DNA from: Epinephelus fuscoguttatus
Lineage: Eukaryota > Chordata > Actinopteri > Perciformes > Serranidae
DNA length: 64,000 nt
Direction of reading: 5' to 3'
NCBI RefSeq assembly: GCF_011397635.1
Contig: NC_064760.1
Span: 27,688,856-27,752,855, forward strand
Made by a program: the position numbers and the translations under genes
Notes under the pieces: generated by a model
Database searches by the model: none
What the model was told of the DNA's origin: nothing
What the model saw: the letters and a program-made list of their open reading frames with translations, nothing else
Shown: positions 63,401 to 64,000 of the stretch, piece after piece
Layout: each line of letters begins with the position of its first letter
Position numbering within the stretch: the stretch's first letter is position 1

Positions 63401-64000
63401 AAATACTCCGAAAATGATCGTGTGACTAAGAATGTAAGTTGATGAGGAACTTTGTCATTAGGATGCCTTAGAATATATTAAAAAAATACAAAGATATCAT
63501 GTACCTAAATATGAAAACTAATTGTCCTTGTATAAAATATCATCGTAATTTCATGAAGGCTATTATTTACTATTAAATTCATATAGCACACATCTGCTGA
63601 TTTATGTAACTTATGTATTATTTTTCTTTCCCCCAACTGTGCTCCATAAAATGCAAATAAGACAAAACTCATATTTTTATCACACTTAAAGCACCATTTT
63701 TTTAAGCGTACATCTTTATTTATCCATAAAACATTCAAAAGTTAGAGCATGCAAATTTGTTTTATTTAAAGAAAAAAATATCCAGTTTTTTTTATTTGTT
63801 AAACATTCTCAAACAAAGAGGAACAACCCTGTAAAATAAACTAATTGTGTAATCCAAATGTTTCCTCATTGCATCACTTTTCTTGTTAAAAACAGCAGGA
63901 ATGATTCAGCATTTTATTCCCAACACTGACCATACTGTGTTACCGGTTACCTCCAAGGTGCATGATGTCAGCTTTTCTGGACAGCAGGTTAAGGGAGGAG
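63401..64000. other. AT-rich DNA at the right end of the window, no gene seen
   Basis: No recognisable exon. The frame at 63505-63738 on the - strand has no known domain and sits in very AT-rich sequence. Confidence 0.55.

Overview
This is nuclear DNA from a ray-finned fish, most likely a percomorph teleost. The protein-coding genes are intron-split vertebrate genes. The order nexmif next to rlim matches the vertebrate neighbourhood of these two genes (they are also neighbours on human Xq13). The non-coding part holds fish-type Tc1 elements, tRNA-derived SINEs, a hAT MITE, LINE tails and many CA/GT tracts. I saw no bacterial or viral operon structure and no retrovirus-like element.

Layout. 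Positions 1-15.2 kb hold nexmif on the + strand: a small first coding exon at 1054-1135 and one very large exon from 7622. Positions 18.1-25 kb hold rlim (+), an E3 ubiquitin ligase with an intact C-terminal RING-H2 domain. Positions 26.2-28.5 kb hold glod5 (+), a one-domain glyoxalase-like protein. From 28.3 to 41.2 kb the DNA is heavily rearranged. A segment carrying the last glod5 exon is repeated in direct orientation. The next segment is repeated in inverted orientation. A TATACTATGACATTTTT-type minisatellite sits at both breakpoints. The two copies act as filled and empty sites that define a hAT MITE and a SINE, and a Tc1 element has its own related empty site nearby.

The most striking part is 41.9-63.3 kb. 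acod1 (irg1, the itaconate-making cis-aconitate decarboxylase) lies on the - strand with all known active-site residues and a 30-residue presumed mitochondrial presequence. Head to head with it, across roughly 300 bp bearing two TATA-like boxes, a Rel/NF-kB-type site and a STAT-type site, starts a 10-coding-exon gene for an 891-residue protein. That protein has three successive six-helix membrane units resembling the succinate/acetate permease family (GPR1/FUN34/YaaH, SatP), followed by a YrdC/Sua5 (threonylcarbamoyl-AMP synthase-like) domain. A diverged paralogue (874 residues, 9 coding exons) of the same architecture lies tail-to-tail with it at 58.6-63.3 kb.

I infer, but cannot prove, that acod1 and the first fusion gene are co-induced in inflammation and that the membrane protein may move itaconate or a related small carboxylate. 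In the second copy the YrdC active site is eroded (K-x-R has become K-K-Q), which suggests a regulatory or binding role there. The 7.6 kb between the two fusion genes holds only a Tc1 element, a fold-back repeat and unassigned DNA.
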